A DNA stretch of 64,000 nt from Mycolicibacterium vinylchloridicum (GCF_013404075.1 NZ_JACBJQ010000005.1:62001-126000), one strand, 5' to 3'. Counted from the stretch's first letter, positions 32,232 through 41,335 are shown. The notes: generated by a model from the letters alone, not told the origin. Made by a program: numbers and translations.

Positions 32232-33339
32232 CGGTAGGGTTCGCCGAGCCCGAATTCGCCAGCGCCCAGGCTGTGCCGGCCATCTCTCGGTACCGGTCGC
32301 GGAATTCCGACGACGCCGCTCGCGCGTCGGCCGCGTTGCCGTCGAGGCCGCGTCGCCAGACCCCTGCGGTGATCGCGGCCAGCCGAAACATCGAGAACAC
32401 CACGAAGGGCGTCAGCCCGTCGGGCGGCTCGATCCCGGCGTATCGGGCGTAGTCCGCCACAAAAGTCTCCTGGTCGGGGATGCCCGACTTGCTGAAGTCC
32501 TCACCCAGCAGACCCGACCTCCCGGAGATGCCGGGTGCGAAATGATAAGTGATACAGGCATATCCGAGATCTGCGAGTGGGTGGCCGATGGTGGAGAGTT
32601 CCCAGTCCAGCACCGCGACGATACGCGGCTCATCCGGGTGGATCAGCACGTTGCCCAGCCGGTAGTCGCCGTGCGCGATGCGCGAATCCTCTTCTTCGGC
32701 GGGGAGGTGCCGGGCCAACCACTCGGCCAGCCGGTCCATATCCGGGTTGTCCTCGGCGCGCACGGCGTCCCATTGCCTGGTCCAGAGCGCGAGCTGGCGT
32801 TGCATGTAGCCGCCGGGCTTCCCGAATCCGTCCAGCCCGCATCCGCGCCAGTCGACACGGTGAAGCAGCCCGAGCACCCGCGCCAGTTCTTCGTAGATCG
32901 CGCGGCGCTCGTCGGGTGTACCCTCGAGCATCACCCGGTCGGGGTACATCCGTCCGCGGACGTGGTCCATGACGAAGAACGGTGTGCCGATGACCGAATC
33001 GTCGGTGCAGAGCAACCGAGTTTTCGGGACGGGCACCTCACTTGCGGCCAGGGCGGAGATGACCCGGTGTTCGCGCTCTACGTCGTGTGCGCGGGGCAGC
33101 AGCGTGCCGGGCGGCTTCTTGCGCAATACGTAGTCACCTTCGGTGGTGTGCAGGTGGAAGGTCGGGTTGCTCTGGCCGCCTTGAAATTGCATGACCTCGA
33201 ACGGCTCGTCGAAGCCGGGCAGCCGTGGTCGCAGATAGCGCGCCAACGATTCGTGGTCAAAATGATGAACTGGCAGTGGGGGCACCAGCTCCGGTTCGCC
33301 TCCACCCGCGCTGACGCCGTCGGGCACATTGCCTTGCAC
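32224..33339 (-). CDS. APH-family phosphotransferase (ACAD10-like)
   Basis: A 371-residue protein of the aminoglycoside-phosphotransferase/choline-kinase fold. The catalytic loop is [12 protein letters not shown], the metal motif is [16 protein letters not shown], and the N-lobe has [10 protein letters not shown] and the Lys in YVLRKKPPG. Such genes are common near FadE genes in mycobacteria. In ACAD10/11-type systems the kinase phosphorylates a 4-hydroxyacyl-CoA before an acyl-CoA dehydrogenase-like step. The GTG at 33339 is chosen for its GAGGAGG site 8 bp upstream. It is convergent with the aldolase gene and divergent from the MFS transporter. Function here is by family only. Confidence 0.85.
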   Translation of the reverse strand: MQGNVPDGVSAGGGEPELVPPLPVHHFDHESLARYLRPRLPGFDEPFEVMQFQGGQSNPTFHLHTTEGDYVLRKKPPGTLLPRAHDVEREHRVISALAASEVPVPKTRLLCTDDSVIGTPFFVMDHVRGRMYPDRVMLEGTPDERRAIYEELARVLGLLHRVDWRGCGLDGFGKPGGYMQRQLALWTRQWDAVRAEDNPDMDRLAEWLARHLPAEEEDSRIAHGDYRLGNVLIHPDEPRIVAVLDWELSTIGHPLADLGYACITYHFAPGISGRSGLLGEDFSKSGIPDQETFVADYARYAGIEPPDGLTPFVVFSMFRLAAITAGVWRRGLDGNAADARAASSEFRDRYREMAGTAWALANSGSANPTVR

Positions 33340-33401
33340 GTGATGTCCTCCTCGAGTCAACGACGCTACCTCGACGCACTCGCGCCCCGTATCGTGATCC
33401 G

Positions 33402-34790
33402 GTGACCGGCGACCGATGGGGTTCGAAATGGATCCTGGCCGCTGTCTCGATCGCTCTGTTCTGCGTGCAGATCGACTACTTCGCGGTGAACCTGGCGCTG
33501 CCGCGGATTGCCGCCGATCTGCACGCCGCCACCACAGACCTGCAATGGGTGATCAGCGTGTACATGCTGACCCTCGGCGCGTTCATGGTGCCCGCCGGCC
33601 GCATCGGAGACATCTTCGGCCGCCGCCGTGCGCTGCTGGCCGGCATCGCGCTGTTCGGCGCCGCGTCGGTCTGCTGCGCGATCGCCCCGGATGCCGGGGT
33701 GCTGATCGCCGCCCGCGCGGCGCAGGGCATCGGCGCGGCGTTGATCTTCCCCGTGTCGGTCAGTGTGCTGACGAATGCCTACTCCGCCGAAGAGTCAAGC
33801 CGGGCAATCGGTTTGGCTTACGGCATCGCCGGTTTGGGGAACGCGGCCGGGCCGGTGGTGGGTGGCATATTGACCGATACCCTGGGCTGGCGGGCGGTGT
33901 TCTGGCTCCTGGTCCCGTTCGCCGTGGTGTCACTGATCCTGGGCATGCTGGCGATTCCCGAGACGTTCGACCACACCGTTGCGCGCCGCCTGGACCTTAC
34001 CGGTCTCGGGTTGATCGTCACGGGCGTCGGGCTTTTCACGTTGACCGTCGACCGCGCACCGTCCTGGGGGTGGACGTCGGCGGCCACGATCGGCGCGTTC
34101 GCCGCAGCGGTGGCGCTGCTGGCCGCATTCGTCGCCGTCGAGAGACGCACGCGCTGGCCGCTACTGGATCTGTCGCTCCTGGGCAACGGCCGCTTCGTCG
34201 TCCTGGTGGCCGCGGGCACCGTGGCCAACGTCGCCTACGCGGTGACGGTGTTCTTGTCGACGCTGAATCTGCAACAGGTCCGCGCACTCACGCCACTCGC
34301 TGCGGGTCTGTTGTTCCTCGGCCCGTCGGCGGGTGCGGCCCTCGGCGGAGTGCTGTCGGGTCGGCTGGCCACCTCCGACGTCGCCGGCCCGGCGGCTCCG
34401 GCCGGTCATTCTCCGATCGCGGTGATGGGCGCCGGATGCACTGCAGCCGCGCTGGCGCTGGGACTGCTGGCCGCCGCGGGTGATCCGGTGATCTACGTGG
34501 TCGCGCTGACCGCGTGCGGGCTCACCATGGGTTTCGTCTATGCGTTCACCACGGTCGCGACGCAGGCTGTCGTCCCACCGGAGCGCGCCGGGGGAGCCGC
34601 CGGCGTTACGCTGACGTTCCTCGTCACGATCGCCGGTATCGGGGTGGCGGTGGCGGGGACCACCCTGGAAGCGTTGCAGGGCAATGGTTTCGGATCCGGA
34701 AGTGGGATCGCCATGATCCTGGCGGTCGTCGCCGCACCGCTGCTGGTGGCTGGGCTGGTGGTGCTGCAGCGTTCGCGATCGCGCGTCTAG
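33402..34790 (+). CDS. MFS transporter, DHA2-type drug/metabolite exporter
   Basis: A 462-residue transporter with about 14 predicted helices, as in the DHA2 (EmrB/QacA) group. Motif A appears after helix 2 (GRIGDIFGRRRALLAG), and a motif-C-like stretch GNAAGPVVGGIL lies in helix 5. An acidic Asp in helix 1 (QIDYFAVNLALP) is typical of the family. The start is GTG at 33402, 62 bp from the divergent phosphotransferase gene, so promoters may be shared. No regulator gene sits adjacent. The substrate is unknown, but export of an aromatic or toxic intermediate is plausible. Confidence 0.9.
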   Translation: MTGDRWGSKWILAAVSIALFCVQIDYFAVNLALPRIAADLHAATTDLQWVISVYMLTLGAFMVPAGRIGDIFGRRRALLAGIALFGAASVCCAIAPDAGVLIAARAAQGIGAALIFPVSVSVLTNAYSAEESSRAIGLAYGIAGLGNAAGPVVGGILTDTLGWRAVFWLLVPFAVVSLILGMLAIPETFDHTVARRLDLTGLGLIVTGVGLFTLTVDRAPSWGWTSAATIGAFAAAVALLAAFVAVERRTRWPLLDLSLLGNGRFVVLVAAGTVANVAYAVTVFLSTLNLQQVRALTPLAAGLLFLGPSAGAALGGVLSGRLATSDVAGPAAPAGHSPIAVMGAGCTAAALALGLLAAAGDPVIYVVALTACGLTMGFVYAFTTVATQAVVPPERAGGAAGVTLTFLVTIAGIGVAVAGTTLEALQGNGFGSGSGIAMILAVVAAPLLVAGLVVLQRSRSRV

Positions 34791-35452
34791 TTGACCGGGA
34801 CGTCGAGGATCGGGCGTTGGACGCCCGCGCCGGGCCCGTCGAAATGCCACCACTCACCGGAGTAGACGGCCATCCCGCCGGCGCCCATCGCGGCCCGCAG
34901 CCGCGCCCGGTTGGCCTGGGCGGCGGCGCTCACCCCGTCGGTGGCATATGCCTGGGCGCGCGCGGAGAAATCGTCGAAATCGGTGCCCATATCGACCAGT
35001 CGGCCGCGCTCGGCGATGGTCACGTCGACCGACCGGCCGGCCTCGTGGCTGCGCGCATACGGCCCGGGCTTGGCCACCCAGGCCGGGTCGGGCACCGCGT
35101 CGAACATCCGTACCTGGACGTCGTGCGGGCGGTAGCAATCCCAGAACACCAGCACATCACCCTGGGTTCGGAGTTCGTCGGCGGCCTTCGCCAGCCCCGG
35201 TGCCATCGATTCGTGCACCAGGCAGCGGGCATCGGCGGGATACAGCGGGACGCCGACGAAGTTGTGCGGTGTCGCGTAACGCAGGTCGATCACCGCGTCG
35301 GGCACCACGGTCCGCACATCGACGAAGTCGGCCGCGCTGGCTTGCGGGCTGACCGGCGGAACGTCGCCCGGAGCCGCTGCGACCGGTACCGCCGTGACCA
35401 CCATCGCCGCCGCGGCCGCCAGAACGCTCAGGTCAGCCCGCGTTGGTCTCAT
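34787..35452 (-). CDS. Exported VanX-like D-Ala-D-Ala dipeptidase (M15D)
   Basis: A 221-residue exported peptidase. The signal peptide ends near AVPVAAA (about residue 27). The zinc site is recognisable: SHEAGRSVD (His and Asp ligands) and GEWWHFD (catalytic Glu and third His ligand), with FWDCYRPHDVQ upstream supplying the conserved Arg. These enzymes hydrolyse D-alanyl-D-alanine. In mycobacteria they probably act in cell-wall recycling rather than vancomycin resistance, since no vanA/vanH partner is present. Its end overlaps the end of the MFS gene by 4 bases. Its start overlaps the ANTAR regulator gene by 20 bases. Confidence 0.9.
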   Translation of the reverse strand: MRPTRADLSVLAAAAAMVVTAVPVAAAPGDVPPVSPQASAADFVDVRTVVPDAVIDLRYATPHNFVGVPLYPADARCLVHESMAPGLAKAADELRTQGDVLVFWDCYRPHDVQVRMFDAVPDPAWVAKPGPYARSHEAGRSVDVTIAERGRLVDMGTDFDDFSARAQAYATDGVSAAAQANRARLRAAMGAGGMAVYSGEWWHFDGPGAGVQRPILDVPVN

Positions 35453-36122
35453 GCGGGCTAACGATGCGCTGATCGGCGGTCAGCAGCAAGTTGTCGAAGG
35501 CCGAGCGGGCGGGCGCCGGCTCGACCTGGGACAGACCGACGAAGTCGGCGACCACCCGCTCGGCCAGCAGCCGAAGCTTGATGTTGGCTTCCTGGGAACG
35601 CCAGCGCAACAGGTCGAACGCCGCCTCGGAGTCGATGCCGTAGACGACCATCAACATGCCCTTGGCCTGCTCGATGGTCGCCCGGTTCTCGGCGATCTCG
35701 GCGATGGCCTCGCTGAGTTGCTTCTGCGTGCGGTCCTCGTTCGGCGTGACATCGACATAGAAGCCGCTGGTGCCGATTACCGTCCCGACCTCGTCCTGCA
35801 GCTTGTCGGCCACGACGATGACGTGATGGATTCGGCCCGTGGTGTCGATGATGCGATGCCGCGTGCTGAACGCCTGATGCTGCCGCCGGACGTTGTCGAG
35901 GGTGGTCGCGACCTGCTGATAATCGTCGGGATGCTTGTGCGACAGCACCAGCTCGGTGGTCGGCGACACCGTGCCGGGCTCATAGCCGTGCATGATCTGG
36001 ACCTCGTCCGACCATTCCCAGCGTTCGTCGTCGAAGAAGAACCGAAACCAGCCCACCTGTTCTGGACGCACGCCGGTCGCTCCGTCGCCGTTTCTCAACG
36101 CCGGGTCCTGATCCGGAATCAT
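35433..36122 (-). CDS. PAS-ANTAR RNA-binding regulator
   Basis: A 229-residue protein. A PAS domain fills about residues 20-135 (WFRFFFDDERWEWSDEVQIM, then HPDDYQQV). An ANTAR domain fills about residues 150-205 (NRATIEQAKGMLMVVYGID, with the AFDLLRWRSQEANIKLR helix). ANTAR proteins bind RNA hairpins to control antitermination or translation. The ATG at 36122 is chosen for its GAGGGG site. Upstream codons lose the coding bias. The 5' leader carries a GAAA-capped hairpin (36140-36157), possibly an autoregulatory target. Its end overlaps the dipeptidase start by 20 bases. Confidence 0.85.
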   Translation of the reverse strand: MIPDQDPALRNGDGATGVRPEQVGWFRFFFDDERWEWSDEVQIMHGYEPGTVSPTTELVLSHKHPDDYQQVATTLDNVRRQHQAFSTRHRIIDTTGRIHHVIVVADKLQDEVGTVIGTSGFYVDVTPNEDRTQKQLSEAIAEIAENRATIEQAKGMLMVVYGIDSEAAFDLLRWRSQEANIKLRLLAERVVADFVGLSQVEPAPARSAFDNLLLTADQRIVSPHETNAG

Positions 36123-36428
36123 CGACACCCCTCGGCCCCGACAACCTTTCGGTTGTCCGTAGTTCATCAGACCGCAGGTACCCGCGACGACGAAGAGTGC
36201 CATGAAGGCAGAACCCATCGCCATCCCAGGTTCTGCGGGCAAAAGTTATTTACACCGTCGGCCACCGTGTTTTCAAGGGGTATCGCCGATGTCGTCGAGT
36301 AGGTGAGGTCTCCTGAGGCTGTGGTGACTGCAGTGACGGATGTAACGAATTGCGTTCGCGGTCGACATCACCTGTACAGGGCGTTCACGGCACGGGGACG
36401 CCGCCCTGCAAACGCGGAGGACACGACG
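36123..36428. other. Non-coding divergent gap between the ANTAR and secreted-protein genes
   Basis: A 306-bp gap without a convincing gene. It carries the leader of the PAS-ANTAR gene on the minus strand, including the GAAA-capped hairpin at 36140-36157, and the promoter region of the secreted protein at 36429 on the plus strand. AT-rich short stretches (AAAAGTTATTTACA near 36240) are plausible promoter elements. I see no larger repeat or structured RNA beyond this hairpin. Confidence 0.6.
36140..36157 (-). promoter_or_regulatory. GAAA-tetraloop hairpin in the PAS-ANTAR leader
   Basis: On the minus strand the sequence is GACAACC-GAAA-GGTTGTC, a perfect 7-bp stem capped by a GNRA tetraloop. 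It ends about 17 nt before the ATG at 36122, directly ahead of the GAGGGG ribosome site. It could affect translation of the regulator or bind its own product. Canonical ANTAR targets are paired hexaloop hairpins, and this one is a single tetraloop, so the match is not canonical. Confidence 0.5.
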
Positions 36429-36872
36429 GTGACGATCACGATGAATGCCCGTCTGGGGCTCGGGATGCTGGCGGTTTCGGCGGCGATCCTGGCGACACCC
36501 ACGGCATGGGCCGATCCGACCGATCCCGCCGAACCGGCCATCCCGACACCGGTGACCGCCGACCCCACCATCCCGGCGCCGGTGGCCGCACCGGCCCCCG
36601 TCGAGCACTTGTCGAGCCCCGACAACCTGCCGCCGGGTACGACGTCTGAGGACACGCCGCCGCAGGGCCGGCTGGGCTATTGGCGCGACCTTCTGCACGC
36701 CATGCGCACCCAGGAAGTATCCGGCAGTGATGCGCTGTTGCTGCTCACGCAACGTCCACTCGACGCCAGTACTGCGCCGCCGCCCGGTGTGCCGGCCGGC
36801 CCGACCGGGCCGGTCGGAACATCTGCAGTACCGCCGGCCGTCGATGCGGAAGCGCCCGTTCCCGTGGGCTAG
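36429..36872 (+). CDS. Small secreted Pro/Ala-rich protein
   Basis: A 147-residue exported protein. The GTG at 36429 is preferred because GGAGG lies 8 bp before it. An ATG at 36441 is an alternative. The signal peptide ends at about ATPTAWA (residue 29). The mature part is low-complexity and rich in Pro, Ala, Thr and Val, with one ordered-looking segment (GRLGYWRDLLHAMRTQEVSGSDALLLL). I do not recognise a family. Similar proline-rich exported proteins are common in mycobacteria, with unknown roles. Its stop overlaps the end of the convergent SulP gene by 4 bases. Confidence 0.75.
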   Translation: MTITMNARLGLGMLAVSAAILATPTAWADPTDPAEPAIPTPVTADPTIPAPVAAPAPVEHLSSPDNLPPGTTSEDTPPQGRLGYWRDLLHAMRTQEVSGSDALLLLTQRPLDASTAPPPGVPAGPTGPVGTSAVPPAVDAEAPVPVG

Positions 36873-38542
36873 GTCTTTTCGACGGCCTCGACCGCGGCAT
36901 CGAGGTCGGGTTGGTAGCGACCTTCCGCCTCGAACTCCTGCCACCATTCGGTGCGCTGCACTGTCCGCAATGCCCTGTGCGGTAACGCGCTGATTATCAG
37001 CCGTATCCCGGCGCCGGACAGTTCGAGGTCGAGGTCGACCAGAATGTGCAGCACCGTCGACTCCAGCACGGTCTGCCGAACGAGGTCCAGCACCACCGTC
37101 GCCGGCTTCGTGTCGGCTTCGAGCGCGGCCGCGCGGACGGCGGCGATGTTCGGGCGCACATTGGCGGCGTAGAGCGGGACGAGGCAGCGCAGCACCAGCG
37201 GTTCGGCCGGAATCAGCGACGCGTTCTCGGGCTGTTCGATCCAGGCGCCGGTCTCATGACGCACGACTTGAACGACGTGCGGGGAGTTCACCACGTGCAG
37301 GACCACCAACAGGGTGACCGCCACCGCGACGGCCACCGCGGGGATGAGTCCGAATGCCAACCCGATCAGTGCCACGCCGATGGCGCCGAAACCCTCGCGG
37401 GGATTGAGGCGGTAGAGCCGGCGCAGCCCGCCGACGTCGACGAGCCGGGTGACCGCAACGACGACGACCGCACCGAGTACCGCCTGGGGCAGCAGGCTCA
37501 GAACAGGGGCGACGAACAACGCGACGAGGACAGCGAGGACCACCAACACCAGACCGCTGATCTGGCTGCGCGCACCGGAGCGCAGGTTCACCGATGTCTG
37601 CGCGAATCCACCCGCCGGCGGCAGCGAATGGAAGAACGCGCCCGCGACCGCAGCGAGCCCCAACGCGGTCAGCTCGCGGTCCGGCTCGATCGGGCTGTCT
37701 TCGGCGCGCCTCGAGGTACGGGCTACGGCAATTGTTTCCAGGAACGCCATCACCGCGATCGCGAAGGCGCCCGGAAGCAACGACAGGATGTGGCGATCGA
37801 GATGGGGCATAGCGGGTGCCGGAAAGCCAGACGGCACGGTCGGGATCAACGCCACGCCAAGCGCCGGAAGCGCCACGGCGGCGCTGACCGCGATGGCGAT
37901 GACGATCACGACGAGTGGTCCCGGAACACGGGGTGTGAACTTGGTCAGCGAGAACAGCACGACCAGACACATCGCCGACACCGCGACGGTAGCCGGGCTG
38001 GCGTGGGGGACGTCCGAGAGCGCGGCCCAGGCCACCTTGAAGAACCCGGTCGTGTGGGGGTGGGGCGCCACACCGAGCAGCTTGGGCAGCTGTGCGGCCA
38101 TGACAGTCAGGCCGACGGCGACCTTGATACCGATGAGCGTCATATCGCTGATGTTGTCGACGAGCATGCCGAGGCGAAACACCCTGGCTGCCAACAAGAA
38201 CAGGCCCACCAGCAGCGTCAGGGTCACCAGATCGCCGCGCTGATCGTCCGAGCCGATGAGAACCCCGCTCGCGAGCATCGTCGAGGCCGTCAGCGTGGAG
38301 ACCGTCGACGAAGTGGTGACGCTGGCGATCCGGGAACCGCCGATGAAGGCGTACACCATCACCGGGATGATGCAGGTGTACAAGCCCATCTGCACGGGCA
38401 TGTTGGCCACCGTCGCGTAGGCCATCGCCAACGGGATGACCACGGCCCCGGTGCTCAGGCCGGCCACCACGTCGGCCCGCAACCAACTCGCGTGATACGG
38501 GCGGATTCCCGGGGCCAGCCAGGCGTGCGCGGTGGTGGACAC
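36869..38542 (-). CDS. SulP/SLC26-type anion transporter with STAS domain
   Basis: A 557-residue transporter. The first about 420 residues contain about 12 hydrophobic segments with SulP signatures: an early helix AGLSTGAVVIPLAMAYATVA, then VNLRSGARSQISGLV. The C-terminal 120 residues form a cytoplasmic STAS domain (VVLDLVRQTVLESTVLHILVD). The family carries sulfate, bicarbonate or other anions. The genome context (sulfatase, sulfur module elsewhere) is suggestive but distant. The gene is convergent with the secreted protein. Its upstream region contains a 14-bp-arm inverted repeat. Confidence 0.9.
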   Translation of the reverse strand: MSTTAHAWLAPGIRPYHASWLRADVVAGLSTGAVVIPLAMAYATVANMPVQMGLYTCIIPVMVYAFIGGSRIASVTTSSTVSTLTASTMLASGVLIGSDDQRGDLVTLTLLVGLFLLAARVFRLGMLVDNISDMTLIGIKVAVGLTVMAAQLPKLLGVAPHPHTTGFFKVAWAALSDVPHASPATVAVSAMCLVVLFSLTKFTPRVPGPLVVIVIAIAVSAAVALPALGVALIPTVPSGFPAPAMPHLDRHILSLLPGAFAIAVMAFLETIAVARTSRRAEDSPIEPDRELTALGLAAVAGAFFHSLPPAGGFAQTSVNLRSGARSQISGLVLVVLAVLVALFVAPVLSLLPQAVLGAVVVVAVTRLVDVGGLRRLYRLNPREGFGAIGVALIGLAFGLIPAVAVAVAVTLLVVLHVVNSPHVVQVVRHETGAWIEQPENASLIPAEPLVLRCLVPLYAANVRPNIAAVRAAALEADTKPATVVLDLVRQTVLESTVLHILVDLDLELSGAGIRLIISALPHRALRTVQRTEWWQEFEAEGRYQPDLDAAVEAVEKT

Positions 38543-38620
38543 GAGCGGAATTGTGACACCTCAATCGCGCTTGGTGCGCGCGATGTGGCCAGCTGTTTAC
38601 CTTCACGTTCCGGTTATCCA

Positions 38621-38660
38621 GCTATGCGGATCCCATTCTGCGATAGGGGATCCGCATAGC
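38621..38660. repeat. Perfect 14-bp inverted repeat upstream of the SulP gene
   Basis: The arms GCTATGCGGATCCC (38621-38634) and GGGATCCGCATAGC (38647-38660) are exact reverse complements, 12 bp apart. The repeat lies between the SOUL gene end (38695, minus) and the SulP start (38542, minus). It may be an operator for the transporter or a strong stem acting as a terminator of the SOUL gene. No U-tract follows on the minus strand, which favours an operator. Confidence 0.75.
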
Positions 38661-38694
38661 GGACCATTGCTGAGCCGCGAGCGGGGTCAGCGAA

Positions 38695-39327
38695 TCACCG
38701 ATCCTCGGCAAGGCCTATCACGACTTCGTTCCGCCGCCGGCACGGCAGCGTCCACGGCGGATCATAGAACCAGGCCAACGGGTCACCGGTTGGTTCGATC
38801 CCGTTGCGGTACAGGACCTTCAAGAGCTGCTCGGTGCGCTCGGAGACCGCAGCGGGGCCGATGCTCCCGGTGAACCGGAGGACCGCAACAGTCTCCTCGG
38901 GAACTGCCACCAGACGGACCCGGTCGTCGTCGGGAGTCGGCAGCGTGTCCAGTGTGTATTTCGACGGCATGAAGAAGCGGATCACCCATTCGCCGGAGGG
39001 GCGCCGTTGGGTGGCGACCGGCGCGGTCATCGCGATCTTCTCGCTGGGCTGTTGGGCCACCGGAGCCGTCATGGCGATCTTGTCGCCGCCGGCGTTGGCG
39101 CCGAAAATGTAGCGAGCCAGCAGCCTGAAGCCCTGATTGCGCGCCGATTCCTCGTCGGCCCCGATCGCCGTCTCGGCTGCGACGCGGGGGCCGTACCGGC
39201 GAATTTCGACCCCGTCGATCTTCTGTTCCACCGTGTACTCGGGCTCTTCGGTGCCGAGCCGGATGCCCACGATGTTGCCCACACCTTCGGCGACTTGCAC
39301 CACCGCGCCGGCGATCGTCTTCAGCAT
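38695..39327 (-). CDS. SOUL haem-binding family protein
   Basis: A 210-residue SOUL/HBP-type protein. Family marks are PEYTVEQKIDGVEIRRYGPR near the start, FRLLARYIFGAN, repeated MTAPV motifs (KIAMTAPVAQQ and KIAMTAPVATQ), and WFYDPPWTLPCRRRNEV at the end. These proteins bind haem or related tetrapyrroles, and their role in bacteria is not settled. The short N-terminal segment (LKTIAGAVVQVAEGVGNIVG) is mildly hydrophobic and may help membrane association. The gene is alone on the minus strand, about 50 bp from the divergent SDR gene. Confidence 0.9.
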   Translation of the reverse strand: MLKTIAGAVVQVAEGVGNIVGIRLGTEEPEYTVEQKIDGVEIRRYGPRVAAETAIGADEESARNQGFRLLARYIFGANAGGDKIAMTAPVAQQPSEKIAMTAPVATQRRPSGEWVIRFFMPSKYTLDTLPTPDDDRVRLVAVPEETVAVLRFTGSIGPAAVSERTEQLLKVLYRNGIEPTGDPLAWFYDPPWTLPCRRRNEVVIGLAEDR

Positions 39328-39377
39328 GTGTCAGCCCTCCTTCGTCATCCCATCAGATACCCGTATATCGTCCGGTG

Positions 39378-40214
39378 ATGACTCGGGTTTCGATAATCAC
39401 AGGTGGCGCGGGCGGCATGGGCCGGGCCACGGCGAAGATCGTTGGTCAGGACCGCACGCTGGTGCTGTGCGACGTCAGGCAGGATCGCCTGGACGCCGCA
39501 TCGGCCGAGCTGAGCGAGTTGGGGATCACGGCTACGGCGGTCAACTGCGACGTCACCGATCGCGACGCCGTCGGGCGGCTGTTCGAGACGGCGGCCGGCC
39601 TCGGGCCGATCGCGTCGGTGATCCACACCGCCGGCGTCAGCCCGAGCATGGGCGACGCCGATTACGTGATGACAACCAATGCGATCGGCACGCTCAACGT
39701 CAACGAGGAGTTCTTCACCTCGGCCGGCGAAGGCGCCGCGATCGTCAACGTGGCGTCGATGGCCTCGCACATGCTGCCCGAGGAGCTCGTCCCTTCGCAG
39801 CATTTCGACCTCGTCTTCACCGACCAGAAGCGCTTCCTCGCCGAACTGCTGGCGGCCTGCGATATCGCGGGGGAGGAGATGCGCTCCGGGCTGGCCTACG
39901 GCATCAGCAAGACCTTTGTGCGCTGGTACAGCTCGTCGCAGGCCGAACGGTTCAACGGCAAGGGCCTGCGCATCGTCTCGGTCTCCCCGGGGTCGGTCGA
40001 TACCGAGATGGGTCTGCTGGAGGCCGATGCCGGTGCCGGGGCAATGGTCGCCAACGCCGCGGTGCCGCGGTGGGGGAAGGCCGAGGAGATGGCCGAGTTG
40101 TTCGCCTTCTGCGCCAGTGACCGGGCCGGCTATCTGACCGGAACCGACCTCCTCAACGACGGCGGCGTGATCGCCTCGATGCGGGAACGGGCCCGGGTCG
40201 CCGAAAACGGCTAG
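39378..40214 (+). CDS. Short-chain dehydrogenase/reductase
   Basis: A 278-residue SDR. The NAD(P) motif is TGGAGGMG, followed by an acidic CDVR that suggests NAD preference. The active-site Ser is in VASMASHM and the pair is YGISK. A long insertion between Ser and Tyr (about residues 145-172) is like that in the 3-alpha-HSD group. The ATG at 39378 is used instead of the adjacent GTG at 39375. The ribosome site is weak. The convergent acyl-CoA dehydrogenase gene overlaps its end by 4 bases. The substrate is unknown. Confidence 0.85.
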   Translation: MTRVSIITGGAGGMGRATAKIVGQDRTLVLCDVRQDRLDAASAELSELGITATAVNCDVTDRDAVGRLFETAAGLGPIASVIHTAGVSPSMGDADYVMTTNAIGTLNVNEEFFTSAGEGAAIVNVASMASHMLPEELVPSQHFDLVFTDQKRFLAELLAACDIAGEEMRSGLAYGISKTFVRWYSSSQAERFNGKGLRIVSVSPGSVDTEMGLLEADAGAGAMVANAAVPRWGKAEEMAELFAFCASDRAGYLTGTDLLNDGGVIASMRERARVAENG

Positions 40215-41335
40215 GGACGAGTCAGTTTCGCATACCGCATGCGGTGGGAGTCGGTGGAACCGAACTCGTACTGCAGCGCGGTGAGCCGCTTGAAGTAGTG
40301 ACCGATCGCCAGTTCCTCGGTCATGCCCATGCCGCCATGCAGCTGCACGGAGTTCTGGCCCACGAATCGGGCGGCCCGTCCGATGGTCGCCTTGGCCGCG
40401 GAAACCGCTCGGGCCCGGACGTGCGGCTCGGCCTCCAGGTTCAGCACCGCCAGATACACGGCGGCCACCGCCTGTTCGAGTTCCATGTACATGTCGACCA
40501 TGCGGTGCTGCAGAACCTGGAAGTTGCCGATCGGCTGCCCGAACTGCTGTCGCTGCTTGCAGTATTCGACAGTGTCGGACAACACCTTTCGCATCGCACC
40601 GACCGCCTCAGCGCACACCGCGGCCGCGCCCTCGTCACTGGCCTGCGCCAACGACGCGGTCGCGTCGTCGGTGAGCAGCGTATCGGCGGGGAGGCGCAGC
40701 TGGTCCATCGTCAGGTCGGCGGCGCGCCGATCGTCGATGGTGCGGTAGCCGTGTACCTCCAGGCCTGCCGGCGGTGCCGCCGGGTCGAACTCGGTGAGGA
40801 ACAGCGAAACCCCTTGTGAGTCGGGGCTTGTCTTGGCCGTGATCAGCAGATGGGTTGCCAGTGGTGCGGCCGTGACGACGATCTTCTCGCCCGTGAGCAC
40901 CCAGTCGCCGCCGGTGTGGACGGCCGTGGTCGACACCGAGTGGGCGCCACCGGGCTCGGTGCTCGCCAGGGCGACGATGGCGCTGCCGTCGGCTATGTGC
41001 TCCAAAAGTGCTGCGGCAGCCGGGTTGTCGGTCCGCTGCAGCAGGCCACCGGCGACGACGACGGTGTCGATGAACGGTTCGATCACCAGCGCCCGACCGA
41101 GCTCTTCGGCGATGACCATGATTTCGACTGGGCCCCCGCCGATTCCGCCGACCGACTCAGGGAACGCGGCGCCGAGGATGCCCAGTTTGTCGGCCAGGCC
41201 GCGCCAGATGTCGGGCTGCCAGCCCGGCCCGAGCTTGGCCGCCGTGCGGCTCTTCTCGAGGTCGTAGCGGGTGGCCAGGAACTTGCCGAGCCCGTCGCGC
41301 AGGAGCTCTTGTTCTTTGTTCAGATTGAAGTCCAT
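40211..41335 (-). CDS. Acyl-CoA dehydrogenase, small partner of a FadE heteromer
   Basis: A 374-residue acyl-CoA dehydrogenase-fold protein. Typical segments are ALASTEPGGAHSV, VLTGEKIVVTAA, RQQFGQPIGNFQVLQHRMVD and QLHGGMGMTEELAIGHYFKRL. The C-terminal end reads YEFGSTDSHRMRYAK, where active enzymes have a GG-(S/T)-(N/T)-E-I-like motif with the catalytic Glu. This fits mycobacterial heterotetrameric FadEs (ChsE1-ChsE2, FadE26-FadE27), in which only one chain is catalytic. It shares one base with its partner's stop (TAATG), strongly suggesting a complex. Confidence 0.88.
   Translation of the reverse strand: MDFNLNKEQELLRDGLGKFLATRYDLEKSRTAAKLGPGWQPDIWRGLADKLGILGAAFPESVGGIGGGPVEIMVIAEELGRALVIEPFIDTVVVAGGLLQRTDNPAAAALLEHIADGSAIVALASTEPGGAHSVSTTAVHTGGDWVLTGEKIVVTAAPLATHLLITAKTSPDSQGVSLFLTEFDPAAPPAGLEVHGYRTIDDRRAADLTMDQLRLPADTLLTDDATASLAQASDEGAAAVCAEAVGAMRKVLSDTVEYCKQRQQFGQPIGNFQVLQHRMVDMYMELEQAVAAVYLAVLNLEAEPHVRARAVSAAKATIGRAARFVGQNSVQLHGGMGMTEELAIGHYFKRLTALQYEFGSTDSHRMRYAKLTRP

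Noticed and set aside
37046..38659. Long plus-strand open frame of 537 codons opposite the SulP transporter
   Set aside because: It is rich in His, Arg, Asp and Gln in a pattern typical of antisense shadows of GC-rich genes, has no recognisable domain, and is fully covered by a strong transporter gene on the other strand.
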